A DNA stretch of 40,110 nt from Bacillota bacterium (GTDB lineage Bacteria; Bacillota; Sulfobacillia; Symbiobacteriales; Symbiobacteriaceae). The stretch is taken from positions 1 to 40,110 of the forward strand of contig JAMNXV010000029.1 in NCBI GenBank assembly GCA_023623185.1, written 5' to 3'. Under the pieces are notes generated by a model. That model saw only the letters and a list, made by a program, of their open reading frames with translations. It did not search any database and was not told the DNA's origin. Position numbers and translations under genes: made by a program. This document shows, one piece after another, positions 1 through 9,414 of the stretch; position 1 is the first letter of the stretch, and every line of letters starts with the position of its first letter.

Positions 1-14
1 GAGGTGTCCATCAG

Positions 15-455
15 GTGGCGGGTAAACCGGTTCAATACAGCATCGAATGCTGGGTGGTCCGTCGCAGGGCGAACGCAGAGGACGACGTGCTTCTGCTTCA
101 CAAGCCGCCGAGCGCCGACCTTCCGGCTGGTTTCTGGCAGCCCATCACGGGCGGAATACGCGAAGGGGAGACCGCCCGTGAGGCTTGCGTCCGAGAGGTC
201 TATGAAGAAACGGGCCTGAGGGTGCCGACTGAGGATCTCCGTCCGGTTCCAGGCCAGTGGGAGTTTGATCTCCCGCACCAGGTCATCCGCAAGGACCTGT
301 ACTGGGTGGAGGTTCCAGAGGCCACCGGTGGGATGACCCTGACGGAGCACGACGGCTGGCGCTGGGTACCGGCCTCCGCGGTGGAGGCAGAGCTGTACTG
401 GGAATCCAACCGGCATACGTGGACGGCGGTCCGCGCCTGCATCCTGCGGCCATGA
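15..455 (+). CDS. NUDIX hydrolase
   Basis: This is a 146-residue protein of the NUDIX superfamily, which hydrolyses nucleoside diphosphates linked to another group. A complete Nudix box is visible at residues 46-68: G46, five residues, E52, seven residues, then R60-E61-V-Y-E64-E65-T-G67-L. E61, E64 and E65 are the metal-binding glutamates. The length fits a minimal single-domain enzyme. The GTG start is supported by a GAGG run at 1-4, about ten bases upstream. The gene converges on uvrB with only 17 bases between their stops. The substrate cannot be read from sequence; dihydroneopterin triphosphate, ADP-ribose or oxidised nucleotides are all possible. Family assignment is firm, substrate unknown. 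Confidence 0.9.
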   Translation: MAGKPVQYSIECWVVRRRANAEDDVLLLHKPPSADLPAGFWQPITGGIREGETAREACVREVYEETGLRVPTEDLRPVPGQWEFDLPHQVIRKDLYWVEVPEATGGMTLTEHDGWRWVPASAVEAELYWESNRHTWTAVRACILRP

Positions 456-472
456 ACCAGGGCTCATCACCG

Positions 473-2446
<1,974 letters not shown>

Positions 2447-2478
2447 CCGGCCTCACCCCCTCGGCATGGATTGTCTCC

Positions 2479-2507
2479 AGTATACTGCACAAACATACGT
2501 TTGCCAA
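2479..2507 (-). promoter_or_regulatory. uvrB promoter with candidate LexA (SOS) box
   Basis: On the minus strand TTGGCA (2507-2502) and TATACT (2484-2479) are separated by exactly 17 bases, a near-consensus sigma-A promoter. The spacer and -35 region hold CAAACATACGTTTG (plus strand, 2490-2503), with perfect 5-base arms CAAAC/GTTTG around four bases. It matches 11 of 14 positions of CGAACATATGTTCG, an ideal form of the Firmicute LexA/DinR box. A repressor bound here would cover the promoter. Promoter confidence is high; LexA binding is an inference. Confidence 0.7.
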
Positions 2508-2525
2508 CATGGAGGAGCGATGCGC

Positions 2526-3257
2526 ATGGCCCCATCGCCGGTGACCTGGCCGCCCGCCCCCGACTGGCGCGCCTGGCGGCACGTCACCAAGCTCGACCCC
2601 GACCGGCCCCTCTCTCCCGCAGCTCTGGATGCGGTCTACGAGAGCGGCACAGACGCCATCGTGCTGGGCGGTTCCACCGGCATGACCCAGCAGGCGGTGC
2701 TCGACCTGCTGGGCCGCCTGGCCGACGCGCCGGTTCCGGTCGCCCTGGAAGTCTCCACCCTGGAGTCGGCCGTGCCCGGCCCGGCCCTCTTCTTCATCCC
2801 CCTGGTGCTGAACGCGCCGGAGAGCCGCTGGCTGGGCGGGGCCCAGGCCGCAGCCATGGCCCGGCTCCTCCCCGTGGTCGGCGAGTACATCCCGTGGGAC
2901 CTGCTGGTGCCCGAGGCCTACCTGGTCCTCAACCCCGATTGTACCGCAGCCCAGTTGACCCGGGCGACCACCGATCTCACGCCGCAGGACGCGGCCGCCT
3001 GGGCCGCCTTTGCCGGCCGGGTGCTGCGCCTGCCGGTGATCTACGTCGAGTACAGCGGGGCGTTCGGCGACATGGCTCTCCTGCAGGCCGTGCGGGAGAA
3101 CGCCGGTGAGGCGCACGTCGTCTACGGCGGCGGCATCCGGTCGGCGGCCCAGGCCGGTCTGGCCGCCCGCCACGCCCACACCGTCGTCGTGGGCAACCTG
3201 GTCTACGAGGCGCCCGAGCGGTTGCGGGAGACCGTAGCCGCTGCTCGCCATGCCTGA
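2526..3257 (+). CDS. pcrB: PcrB-type heptaprenylglyceryl phosphate synthase
   Basis: This is a (beta/alpha)8 prenyltransferase of the GGGP synthase/PcrB family. In Firmicutes PcrB joins heptaprenyl diphosphate to sn-glycerol-1-phosphate to make archaeal-type ether lipid precursors. The 243-residue protein shows HVTKLDPD near residue 20, GGSTG at about 48-52, YVEYSGAFGD at about 173-182 and YGGGIRS at about 200-206, the phosphate- and glycerol-binding segments of the family. ATG at 2526 is preferred because GGAGGAG (2511-2517) lies eight bases upstream; an in-frame ATG at 2520 is only two bases from that site. The gene diverges from uvrB and ends before a strong hairpin. Confidence 0.93.
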   Translation: MAPSPVTWPPAPDWRAWRHVTKLDPDRPLSPAALDAVYESGTDAIVLGGSTGMTQQAVLDLLGRLADAPVPVALEVSTLESAVPGPALFFIPLVLNAPESRWLGGAQAAAMARLLPVVGEYIPWDLLVPEAYLVLNPDCTAAQLTRATTDLTPQDAAAWAAFAGRVLRLPVIYVEYSGAFGDMALLQAVRENAGEAHVVYGGGIRSAAQAGLAARHAHTVVVGNLVYEAPERLRETVAAARHA

Positions 3258-3295
3258 ACCGGCCGGAAGCGCCCCACCACCCATGGCAAACAAGA

Positions 3296-3337
3296 ACCGC
3301 CCGATTCCCGGCCGACAGGCGGCAGGAATCCGGCGGT
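3296..3337. terminator. Bidirectional terminator-like hairpin
   Basis: ACCGCC plus GATTCC (3296-3308) pair with GGAATC plus GGCGGT (3325-3337), with one internal mismatch. It lies between the converging ends of pcrB and oppC. Read on the minus strand the stem is followed by TCTTGTTTG, a modest U-rich tail. Confidence 0.65.
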
Positions 3338-3357
3338 AGTTGCCTTTGGGAGAGCCG

Positions 3358-4266
3358 TTACCGCTTCAGCTTCGGGTCGAGCGCATCGCGGATGCCGTCG
3401 CCGACGAAGTTGAACGCCAGCACGGTGATGAAGATGGCCAGACCGGGCCAGAACATGAGCCACGGGGCCTGCTTCAGGAAGGTCCGCGACACCGAGAGGA
3501 TCTGACCCCACGAAACGGCCGGAGGGGGGGCGCCGAGCCCCAGGAAGGAGAGGCCGGCCTCAGACAGGATGGCCCCGCCGATGCGCAGCGTGGCCGAGAC
3601 GATGATCGGCGCGACGGCGTTGGGCAGGATGTGGCGGAAGATCAGCCGCGCGTCGGTGGCGCCCATGGCGCGGGAGGCCTCCGTGAAGTCGCGCTGGCGC
3701 AGACTGAGGAACTGACCGCGCACGATGTACGCCAGGCCCGGCCACGACGTGAGGCCGATGACGATCATGATGTTGTAGACGCTCGGTTCGAGAACCGAGA
3801 CCACCGTCACCAGCAGGAAGAAGACCGGAATGACGTCGATCGCCTCGGCGATGCGCATCAGGATGATGTCAATCCAGGTACCGCCGTAATAGCCGGCGAT
3901 CGAACCCACAAGGGTGCCCAGCAGCACGGCGACGCCCATCGCCACGAAGCCGACCGAGAGCGAGATGCGGCTGCCCCAGATCATGCGCGAGAGCAGGTCG
4001 CGCCCCAGGTTGTCCGTGCCCAGCGGGTGGCCCGGCGACCCGGGGGGCTGGAAACGCTCCGCCAGGTTCACGCGGGCGTCCAGCGGCTCGCTCGCGATGA
4101 ACGGGGCAAAGATGGCCACGGCGTAGAAAATGATCAGGATGACGAGTCCCACGACGGCCAGCTTGTTGCGGGCAAAGCGGCGGACGAACTGCCGGAACTG
4201 GCTCTCTTCACGGGCCAGACCCTGCAACTGCTCTTCAGCTTCGGTGTTCAGGTGCGGCGCAGCCAT
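3358..4266 (-). CDS. Peptide ABC transporter permease, OppC/DppC family (cassette 1)
   Basis: Inner-membrane permease subunit of an oligopeptide/dipeptide importer. The 302-residue protein has a cytoplasmic N-terminus, a first membrane segment at about residues 36-56, the family motif HPLGTDNLGRD near 80-90, several further membrane segments, and the EAA loop EASRAMGATDARLIFRH that contacts the ATPase. It ends in FVGDGIRDALDPKLKR, typical of the family. An AGGGGGGA ribosome site precedes the ATG. The gene starts 12 bases after the OppB stop, so the two are co-translated. It is closely similar throughout to the cassette 2 OppC (7292-8191), indicating tandem duplication. No ATPase gene follows; a terminator hairpin does. 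Confidence 0.95.
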   Translation of the reverse strand: MAAPHLNTEAEEQLQGLAREESQFRQFVRRFARNKLAVVGLVILIIFYAVAIFAPFIASEPLDARVNLAERFQPPGSPGHPLGTDNLGRDLLSRMIWGSRISLSVGFVAMGVAVLLGTLVGSIAGYYGGTWIDIILMRIAEAIDVIPVFFLLVTVVSVLEPSVYNIMIVIGLTSWPGLAYIVRGQFLSLRQRDFTEASRAMGATDARLIFRHILPNAVAPIIVSATLRIGGAILSEAGLSFLGLGAPPPAVSWGQILSVSRTFLKQAPWLMFWPGLAIFITVLAFNFVGDGIRDALDPKLKR

Positions 4267-4278
4267 GGCAGTTCCCCC

Positions 4279-5265
4279 CTAGTCGTACTTGATGCGCGGG
4301 TCGACCCACACGTAGGCGATGTCCACGAGCAGATACCCGATCATCGTCAGCACGGCGCTGAGCAACATGACCGCCATGGAGACGTTGTAGTCTCGGTTGT
4401 TCACCGCCTGCCAGGCCACCCGGCCGATGCCCGGCCATGAGAACACGTTCTCGATGATGACCGATCCGCCCACCAGGCTGCTCAGGAGGCCGCCCGAAAC
4501 GGCCAGGATGGGCAGCACCGCGTTGCGCAGGGCGTGCTTGTAGATGACGACCTTCTCCGCCAGCCCCTTGGCACGAGCAGTGCGCACGTAGTCCTCCCGC
4601 AGCACCTCGAGCATGCTGGAGCGCATGTAGCGGGTGAGGCCGGTCAGTCCGCCAAACACGATGACGATCAGGGGCAGGAACATGTACTTCGCGCGGTCGG
4701 CCAGCACGCTCAGCCAGCCGTAAGTCTCAAAGGTGATGCCCGGAGTTGAGATTCCATTGGTGGGGATCAGGCCGCCGGAGTTCATGGCCACGCCCCAGAT
4801 GAGCAGTGATGCAACCCAGAAGCTGGGGGCCGCCTGCCCGGCGAATGCAGTCGCCGTGACGATCATGTCGGTCTTGGAGTACTGCCTGACGGCGGAGATC
4901 ACGCCCAGCGGAATGGAAATCGCATAAATGAGCACCAGCGCAAAGAAGTTCAACCGAATGGTATTCGGCAGCGCAGAGGCCAGCACTTCCTTTACCGGAA
5001 GGCGATAGTAATACGACTTGCCAAAGTCGCCCTGCAGCATGTTGCCCACCCAGCGGAAGTACTGGATGTGAACGGGGTCGTTCAGCCCCCACTTCTCGCG
5101 CAGGGCTTCCACCTGCTGCGGGTCTGACATGGCATCCGCCTCGGCCGACAAGATGACGTACTCGGGACCGCCCGGCGCGAGCTGCATGATCCCGAAGGAG
5201 AGAAGTGTTACAATGAACAGAAGGGGAATCATGTTGAGAATTCGCTTGGTCAGGTACCGAGCCAT
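4279..5265 (-). CDS. Peptide ABC transporter permease, OppB/DppB family (cassette 1)
   Basis: Partner permease of the adjacent OppC. The 328-residue protein starts MARYLTKRILNMIPLL, with the first membrane helix at once and then the family's APGGP segment near residues 31-35. The EAA loop YIRTARAKGLAEKVVI-type sequence appears here as VRTARAKGLAEKVVIYKHAL. The C-terminus VDIAYVWVDPRIKYD is characteristic. ATG at 5265 is preferred over an in-frame TTG 18 bases upstream because AAGGTGGTGA is correctly placed before it. It is separated from the binding-protein gene by a strong hairpin (5299-5325). It is highly similar to OppB of cassette 2 (8206-9189). Confidence 0.95.
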   Translation of the reverse strand: MARYLTKRILNMIPLLFIVTLLSFGIMQLAPGGPEYVILSAEADAMSDPQQVEALREKWGLNDPVHIQYFRWVGNMLQGDFGKSYYYRLPVKEVLASALPNTIRLNFFALVLIYAISIPLGVISAVRQYSKTDMIVTATAFAGQAAPSFWVASLLIWGVAMNSGGLIPTNGISTPGITFETYGWLSVLADRAKYMFLPLIVIVFGGLTGLTRYMRSSMLEVLREDYVRTARAKGLAEKVVIYKHALRNAVLPILAVSGGLLSSLVGGSVIIENVFSWPGIGRVAWQAVNNRDYNVSMAVMLLSAVLTMIGYLLVDIAYVWVDPRIKYD

Positions 5266-5298
5266 ACCGGTCACCACCTTCAACTCAGGGAGGGAATA

Positions 5299-5325
5299 TG
5301 GGGGGCGCCGTAGGGGCGCCCCCCA
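5299..5325 (-). promoter_or_regulatory. Intercistronic hairpin between binding protein and OppB
   Basis: A perfect 11-bp GC-only-but-one stem (TGGGGGGCGCC at 5299-5309 with GGCGCCCCCCA at 5315-5325) and a five-base loop lies between the binding-protein stop and the OppB ribosome site. It has no U tail, so mRNA 3'-end protection or partial attenuation is likelier than full termination. Confidence 0.65.
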
Positions 5326-5352
5326 CTCCCGTAGTGCATGCGGTTCAGGCTG

Positions 5353-7088
5353 TTACTCGTCGATCCACCACTGGTACAGGTAGTCCAGGGTAGCACCGGC
5401 GCCGGGGAAGTTGACGATGCCCTTCACCCGCGGGGTGTGGAAGTCGGTGTAGAGGTTGGAGTACATGAGGATGACAGGTGCGTCGTTGACGATGATCTGC
5501 TGCGCCTCGCCGTAGATCTCCTTGCGCTTATCAGGATCGGACTCCCGGCGGCCCTCCTCGAGCAGGGCGTTGACCTCGGGGTTGTCATACCGCATCCGGT
5601 TGAAGCTGGTCACGAGACCCGCGGCGTTAGGCTTAGCCAGGCTGCCGTGGAAGAGCGCGTACAGGCTGTCAGGATCGAGGCCGAGGTTGAAGGCCTGGAA
5701 CGCCATGTCAAAATTGCCGGGCTGCAGATGGTTCTCGTTCATCGCGTTGAAGTCCATCAGCTGGACCGTCACGTCGATGCCGACATCCTGCCACATCTGC
5801 CGGGCCATCGTGGTCAGGGCCTCGATCAGGCTGGAGCCGGACGAGGCGTACAGGGTCAGCTTCAGCGGCTGGCCGTCCTTCTGGTAGATGCCGTCGGCGC
5901 CCTTGGTGAAGCCGGCCTCCTGGAGCAGCTGCTCAGCCTTGGCCGGATCGTAGCCGATGGTCTGCAGGTCGGGCTTGTAGGCCCACGAAACAGGCGGCAG
6001 CGGACCAGGCGGCACGACGGCCTCGCCGTCCAGGGCACCCTGAACGATGGCCTCGCGGTCCAAGGCGTAGGTCAGAGCCTGCCGGATACGGACGTCAGTC
6101 AGCGGCTCCTTCGTGGTGTTGATCATGATGTAACCCCAGCCGTTGCGCTCGTACTGTACCGGCATCAACCGGCCCTCGTACTCGGTGAGCAGCCGCTTCA
6201 CCTCCGCGGGGGTCGGCGTCTCGACGTCGAGCTCACCGTTCTCCAGGGCCGCCAGGGCGGTCTGGTCGTCCGGGATGACCTTCATGCGAATGGTCTGGAT
6301 GAAGGGGGCGCCGCCCTCTTCCTCGCTCCGGAACCAGTCAGGGTTCCGCTCGAGCAGGGCGTACTGCCCGCGCACGTACTCCTTGAACTTGTACGGGCCG
6401 GTGCCGATGGGCTCCCAGGTCACCGGATGGTTCTCCAGGTCGCCGATCTCGGTGCCCTCGAAGAGCTTCGCCTGCAGGATGCCGTAGTTGATGTTGGTGA
6501 AGATCGGCGCGAAGGGCTCGCTGAGCTTGAAGTCCACCGTATAGCGGTCAACGGCGACGATGTCCTCCACGGAGGCCAGCGAGGCCGCACGCGGGCCGGT
6601 GTAGTCCGGGTGCTTGATCGCCTTCATCGTGAAGACGACGTCCTCGGACGTCAGCTCCTCGCCATTGTGGAACAGGACGCCCTCACGCAGCTTGACCCGG
6701 AAGGTCAGGCCGTCGTCCAGGGTATCCCAGCTCTCGGCCAGGTCGCCCTTCGGCGACCAGTCGACATCGAAGTCGAACAGGCTGGAGTAGACCAGGCCGT
6801 AGATCGCCGAGCCGTAGGCGGACGAGGACAGGATCGGGTTCAGGTTGTCGGGGTCCTGGTTCAGCCGGAGGTTCAGCTCACCGCCGACCTTGGGCCCGCT
6901 GGACGGGGTATCAGACGGGGACGTGGACGGAGTCTGGGTCTGCGTGCCGCCCTGCTGCTCGGTGCCGGGGCTGGCGGGCGGAGCGGACTCCTTGGGGCCG
7001 CAAGCAGCCAGAACCATCGTGAGCGCAAGCAGTACGGCTGCTGCGGCGAGGGACCTGCTGCGGCGAGGGACCTGCGGTTCTTTCTCAT
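5353..7088 (-). pseudogene. Peptide-binding lipoprotein (SBP family 5) with a frameshifted signal peptide
   Basis: Extracytoplasmic binding protein of cassette 1 (OppA/DppA type, SBP_bac_5). The body, about 554 residues read from 7017 down, is intact: a lipobox reading LAAC-G, a Thr/Ser/Pro linker, then the family fold with GTGPYKFKEYVRGQY and NPDWF. The natural start, ATG at 7088 behind an AGGAGG-containing leader, encodes a basic lipoprotein-type N-terminus (MRKNRRSLAAA), but a 17-bp tandem duplication (7041-7074) throws it out of frame and it stops at 6873. Removing one copy restores one continuous reading frame with a classic signal peptide: basic residues, an Ala/Leu/Val core, then LAAC. 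As written, only an internal ATG at 7017 could start the body, giving no export signal. It could be a true pseudogene, a phase-variable gene or a sequence error. Confidence 0.85.
7041..7074. repeat. 17-bp perfect tandem duplication
   Basis: The unit CTGCGGCGAGGGACCTG occurs at 7041-7057 and again at 7058-7074 with no mismatch. Because 17 is not a multiple of three, it shifts the frame between the start codon and the lipobox of the binding-protein gene. Confidence 0.95.
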
Positions 7089-7252
7089 CGCTTCTCCCTT
7101 GACCTCCTCTGTGTGGTGCTATTCATCAGACTACCGCATTGATTCATCGGTTCACCCGAATTTCCTCTTTGAGACCTACTGTCATATTTCTTTTTGCGCT
7201 AGTATATCTGAAGAACTCGTATATTTGTTCGGCCATTTTTGCACACAAAATA

Positions 7253-7274
7253 GCCCCGGGCTCATGCCCGGGGC
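7253..7274 (-). terminator. Terminator after OppC of cassette 2
   Basis: GCCCCGGGC (7253-7261) and GCCCGGGGC (7266-7274) form a 9-bp GC-rich stem with a four-base loop; on the minus strand it is followed by TATTTTG. It lies 17 bases past the OppC stop, so the cassette 1 binding-protein gene probably has its own promoter in the AT-rich stretch at 7090-7250. I see no convincing -35/-10 pair there. Confidence 0.8.
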
Positions 7275-7291
7275 ATTCTCGCACAATTCCA

Positions 7292-8191
7292 TTATCGCTT
7301 CATCTTCGGATCGAGGGCGTCGCGCAGGCCGTCGCCGACGAAATTGAAGCAGATGACCACGATGAAGATCGCAAGTCCGGGGAAGATCGAAACCCACGGC
7401 GCCTGAAGCAGGAACGGCCGGCCCTGGGAGAGCATCTGACCCCAGGAGGTCAGGGGCGGCTGGGTGCCCAGACCCAGGAAGGAGAGGCTCGACTCCGTGA
7501 GAATCGCGCTGCCGATGCGGAGGGTCGCCGACACGATGATCGGTCCCGCGGCATTCGGCAGGATGTGCCGGAAGATCAGGCGGGCGTCGCTGGCGCCCAT
7601 GGCGCGGGAGGCCTCGGTGAAATCGCGCTGCCTGAGGCTCAGGAACTGCGAGCGCACGATCTGAGCGAGGCCGGGCCAGGACGTCACGCCGATCACGAGC
7701 ATGATGTTGAAGATGGATGGCCTGATGACAGACACCACCGTGATGAGCAGGAAGAAGACCGGAATGATCGAGATCGCCTCGGCAAGGCGCATCAGCAGGA
7801 TGTCGATCCAGGTGCCGCCGTAGAAGCCGGCGACAGCGCCCACCAGCGAGCCGATCGCCACGGCCATGGTCATGGCCACGAAGCCCACCGAAAGCGAAAC
7901 GCGGGAGCCCCAGATCATCCGCGAGAGCACGTCGCGCCCCAGGTTGTCCGTTCCAAAGGGGTGCTCCAGGCTCGGCGGCGTGAAGCGGGCCGGAATGTTC
8001 ATCGCGTCCAGGGACTCGCTGGCCAGGTACGGCGCAAAAATCGCCACCAGATACATGAGCAGCAGGACAATGAGGCCGACCACCGCTGCCTTGTTGCGCA
8101 GGAAGCGCCGCACGATCTGCTGAAACTGCGTGGTCTCCTTCGGCGCCTGCCCATAGAGCTTATCGGTCTTCTGTTCAGCCGCGACCGCCAT
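7292..8191 (-). CDS. Peptide ABC transporter permease, OppC/DppC family (cassette 2)
   Basis: Second copy of the OppC-type permease, 299 residues from the ATG at 8191. It has the same architecture as cassette 1: an N-terminal membrane helix, HPFGTDNLGRD, several membrane helices, the EAA loop EASRAMGASDARLIFRH and the C-terminus FVGDGLRDALDPKMKR. Start choice: ATG at 8191 has GGGGGTG just upstream and matches the start of its paralogue; an in-frame ATG at 8206 overlaps the OppB stop and would add five residues. The high identity to 3358-4266 indicates duplication. Substrate unknown, probably peptides. Confidence 0.94.
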   Translation of the reverse strand: MAVAAEQKTDKLYGQAPKETTQFQQIVRRFLRNKAAVVGLIVLLLMYLVAIFAPYLASESLDAMNIPARFTPPSLEHPFGTDNLGRDVLSRMIWGSRVSLSVGFVAMTMAVAIGSLVGAVAGFYGGTWIDILLMRLAEAISIIPVFFLLITVVSVIRPSIFNIMLVIGVTSWPGLAQIVRSQFLSLRQRDFTEASRAMGASDARLIFRHILPNAAGPIIVSATLRIGSAILTESSLSFLGLGTQPPLTSWGQMLSQGRPFLLQAPWVSIFPGLAIFIVVICFNFVGDGLRDALDPKMKR

Positions 8192-8205
8192 CGCAAGCAC
8201 CCCCA

Positions 8206-9189
8206 TCAGTCGTACTTAATGCGCGGATCGACCCACACGTAGGCGATGTCGACCAGCAGGAAGCCGATGAGCGTCAGCACGCCCGACATCAGCATGATGG
8301 CCATGGACACGTTGTAGTCACGCTGCGTCACCGCGTCGAAGCCGACGCGGCCGATGCCCGGCCAGGAGAAGATCGTCTCCGTGATGACGGCGCCGCCCAC
8401 CATCGACGAGAGCAGGCCGCCGGAAATCGAGATCACCGGCAGAAGCGCGTTCCGCAGCGCGTGCTTGTACACCACGACCTTCTCTGCCAGACCCTTCGCC
8501 CGGGCGGTGCGGATGTAGTCCTCCTTCAGAACCTCAAGCATGGAGGAGCGCATGTATCGGGTCAGGCTGGTCAGGCTGCCGAAGACCATCACGGTCAGCG
8601 GCAGAATCATGTACTTAGCCCGGTCGGCCAGCACCGAGAGCCAGCCGTAAGTTTCGAAATTCACGCCGGGGGTCGCGATGCCGTTGGTGGGGATGAGGCC
8701 GTTGGACTTCATCGCCACGCCCCAGATCAGCAGGATGGCCACCCAGAAACTCGGCGCCGCCTGCCCGGCAAAGGCCAGCCCGGTCACGGCGTAATCCAGC
8801 TTCGAATACTGCCGCACGGCGGAGATAATGCCCAGCGGCAGCGCGATCAGGTAGGTGAGGAACAGCGCGATGGACTGAAGTTGGAGCGTCGCCGGCAAGG
8901 CCGAGCCGATCACCTCGGAGACCGGCTTGCGGTAGAAGTACGAGCGGCCGAAGTCGCCGGTGAGCACATTCCCCAGCCAGCGCACGTACTGCACGGGAAT
9001 GGGATCGTTCAGGCCCCACCGCTCCCGCAGCTCTTCGATGCGAGACGGATCGAGGGTCGCGTCCTCGGCAGCGAGCAATACCTTCTCCGGGCCGCCCGGG
9101 GCCAGCTGCATGATGCTGAATGAGAGCAGGGTCGCCAGGATGAGCAGCGGGATCATATTCAATACGCGCTTTAACAGATAGCGGCCCAT
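8206..9189 (-). CDS. Peptide ABC transporter permease, OppB/DppB family (cassette 2)
   Basis: A 327-residue permease with the N-terminus MGRYLLKRVLNMIPLL, the APGGP segment near residues 31-35, the EAA loop IRTARAKGLAEKVVVYKHAL and the C-terminus VDIAYVWVDPRIKYD. Its stop touches the start of OppC, so translation is probably coupled. It pairs with the OppC at 7292-8191 and is a close paralogue of 4279-5265. It is separated from the upstream binding-protein gene by 225 bases that contain a long inverted repeat. No ATPase subunit is encoded nearby. Confidence 0.95.
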   Translation of the reverse strand: MGRYLLKRVLNMIPLLILATLLSFSIMQLAPGGPEKVLLAAEDATLDPSRIEELRERWGLNDPIPVQYVRWLGNVLTGDFGRSYFYRKPVSEVIGSALPATLQLQSIALFLTYLIALPLGIISAVRQYSKLDYAVTGLAFAGQAAPSFWVAILLIWGVAMKSNGLIPTNGIATPGVNFETYGWLSVLADRAKYMILPLTVMVFGSLTSLTRYMRSSMLEVLKEDYIRTARAKGLAEKVVVYKHALRNALLPVISISGGLLSSMVGGAVITETIFSWPGIGRVGFDAVTQRDYNVSMAIMLMSGVLTLIGFLLVDIAYVWVDPRIKYD

Positions 9190-9216
9190 CGGGTATCACC
9201 CCTATTACCAGTGAGT

Positions 9217-9247
9217 AGTGAGCGGTGGGCGGTGAGAGTGAGCGGTG
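9217..9247. repeat. Short direct repeat AGTGAGCGGTG
   Basis: The 11-mer AGTGAGCGGTG occurs at 9217-9227 and 9237-9247, a 20-base period, within a G/T/A-rich strand full of GTGAG motifs. It lies just upstream of OppB in the intercistronic gap. Function unknown. Confidence 0.6.
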
Positions 9248-9334
9248 CGCCCGACTCAAGCGCCAGGGCCTGGATTACAAGAGGCTATGCGGAAGTTTTC
9301 GTGGTGAATGGTGGATAAATGACGTATTTAGGAG

Positions 9335-9398
9335 TGTGAGTGTGGGCCGGGCAGGGTGTGAGTGCGAAACCCACCCCTGCGCGCAACCCACACTCACA
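9335..9398 (-). promoter_or_regulatory. Long inverted repeat between binding protein and OppB (cassette 2)
   Basis: TGTGAGTGTGGG (9335-9346) pairs perfectly with CCCACACTCACA (9387-9398), and an inner GCAGGG/CCCTGC pair lies inside. It begins within 20 bases of the binding-protein stop. The position matches the hairpins of the other two importer cassettes, so it probably stabilises the upstream message or attenuates read-through into the permease genes. Confidence 0.65.
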
Positions 9399-9414
9399 GA
9401 CTCGGAACGGCCGC

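Noticed and set aside
7090-7250. Promoter for the frameshifted binding-protein gene
   Set aside because: TATACT-like boxes exist in this AT-rich stretch, but none has an acceptable -35 element at 16-18 bases, so no site is claimed.
9211-9247. GTGAG-rich repeats as a possible CRISPR fragment
   Set aside because: Only two copies of an 11-mer, 9-base spacing, no conserved spacer-repeat layout and no cas genes.
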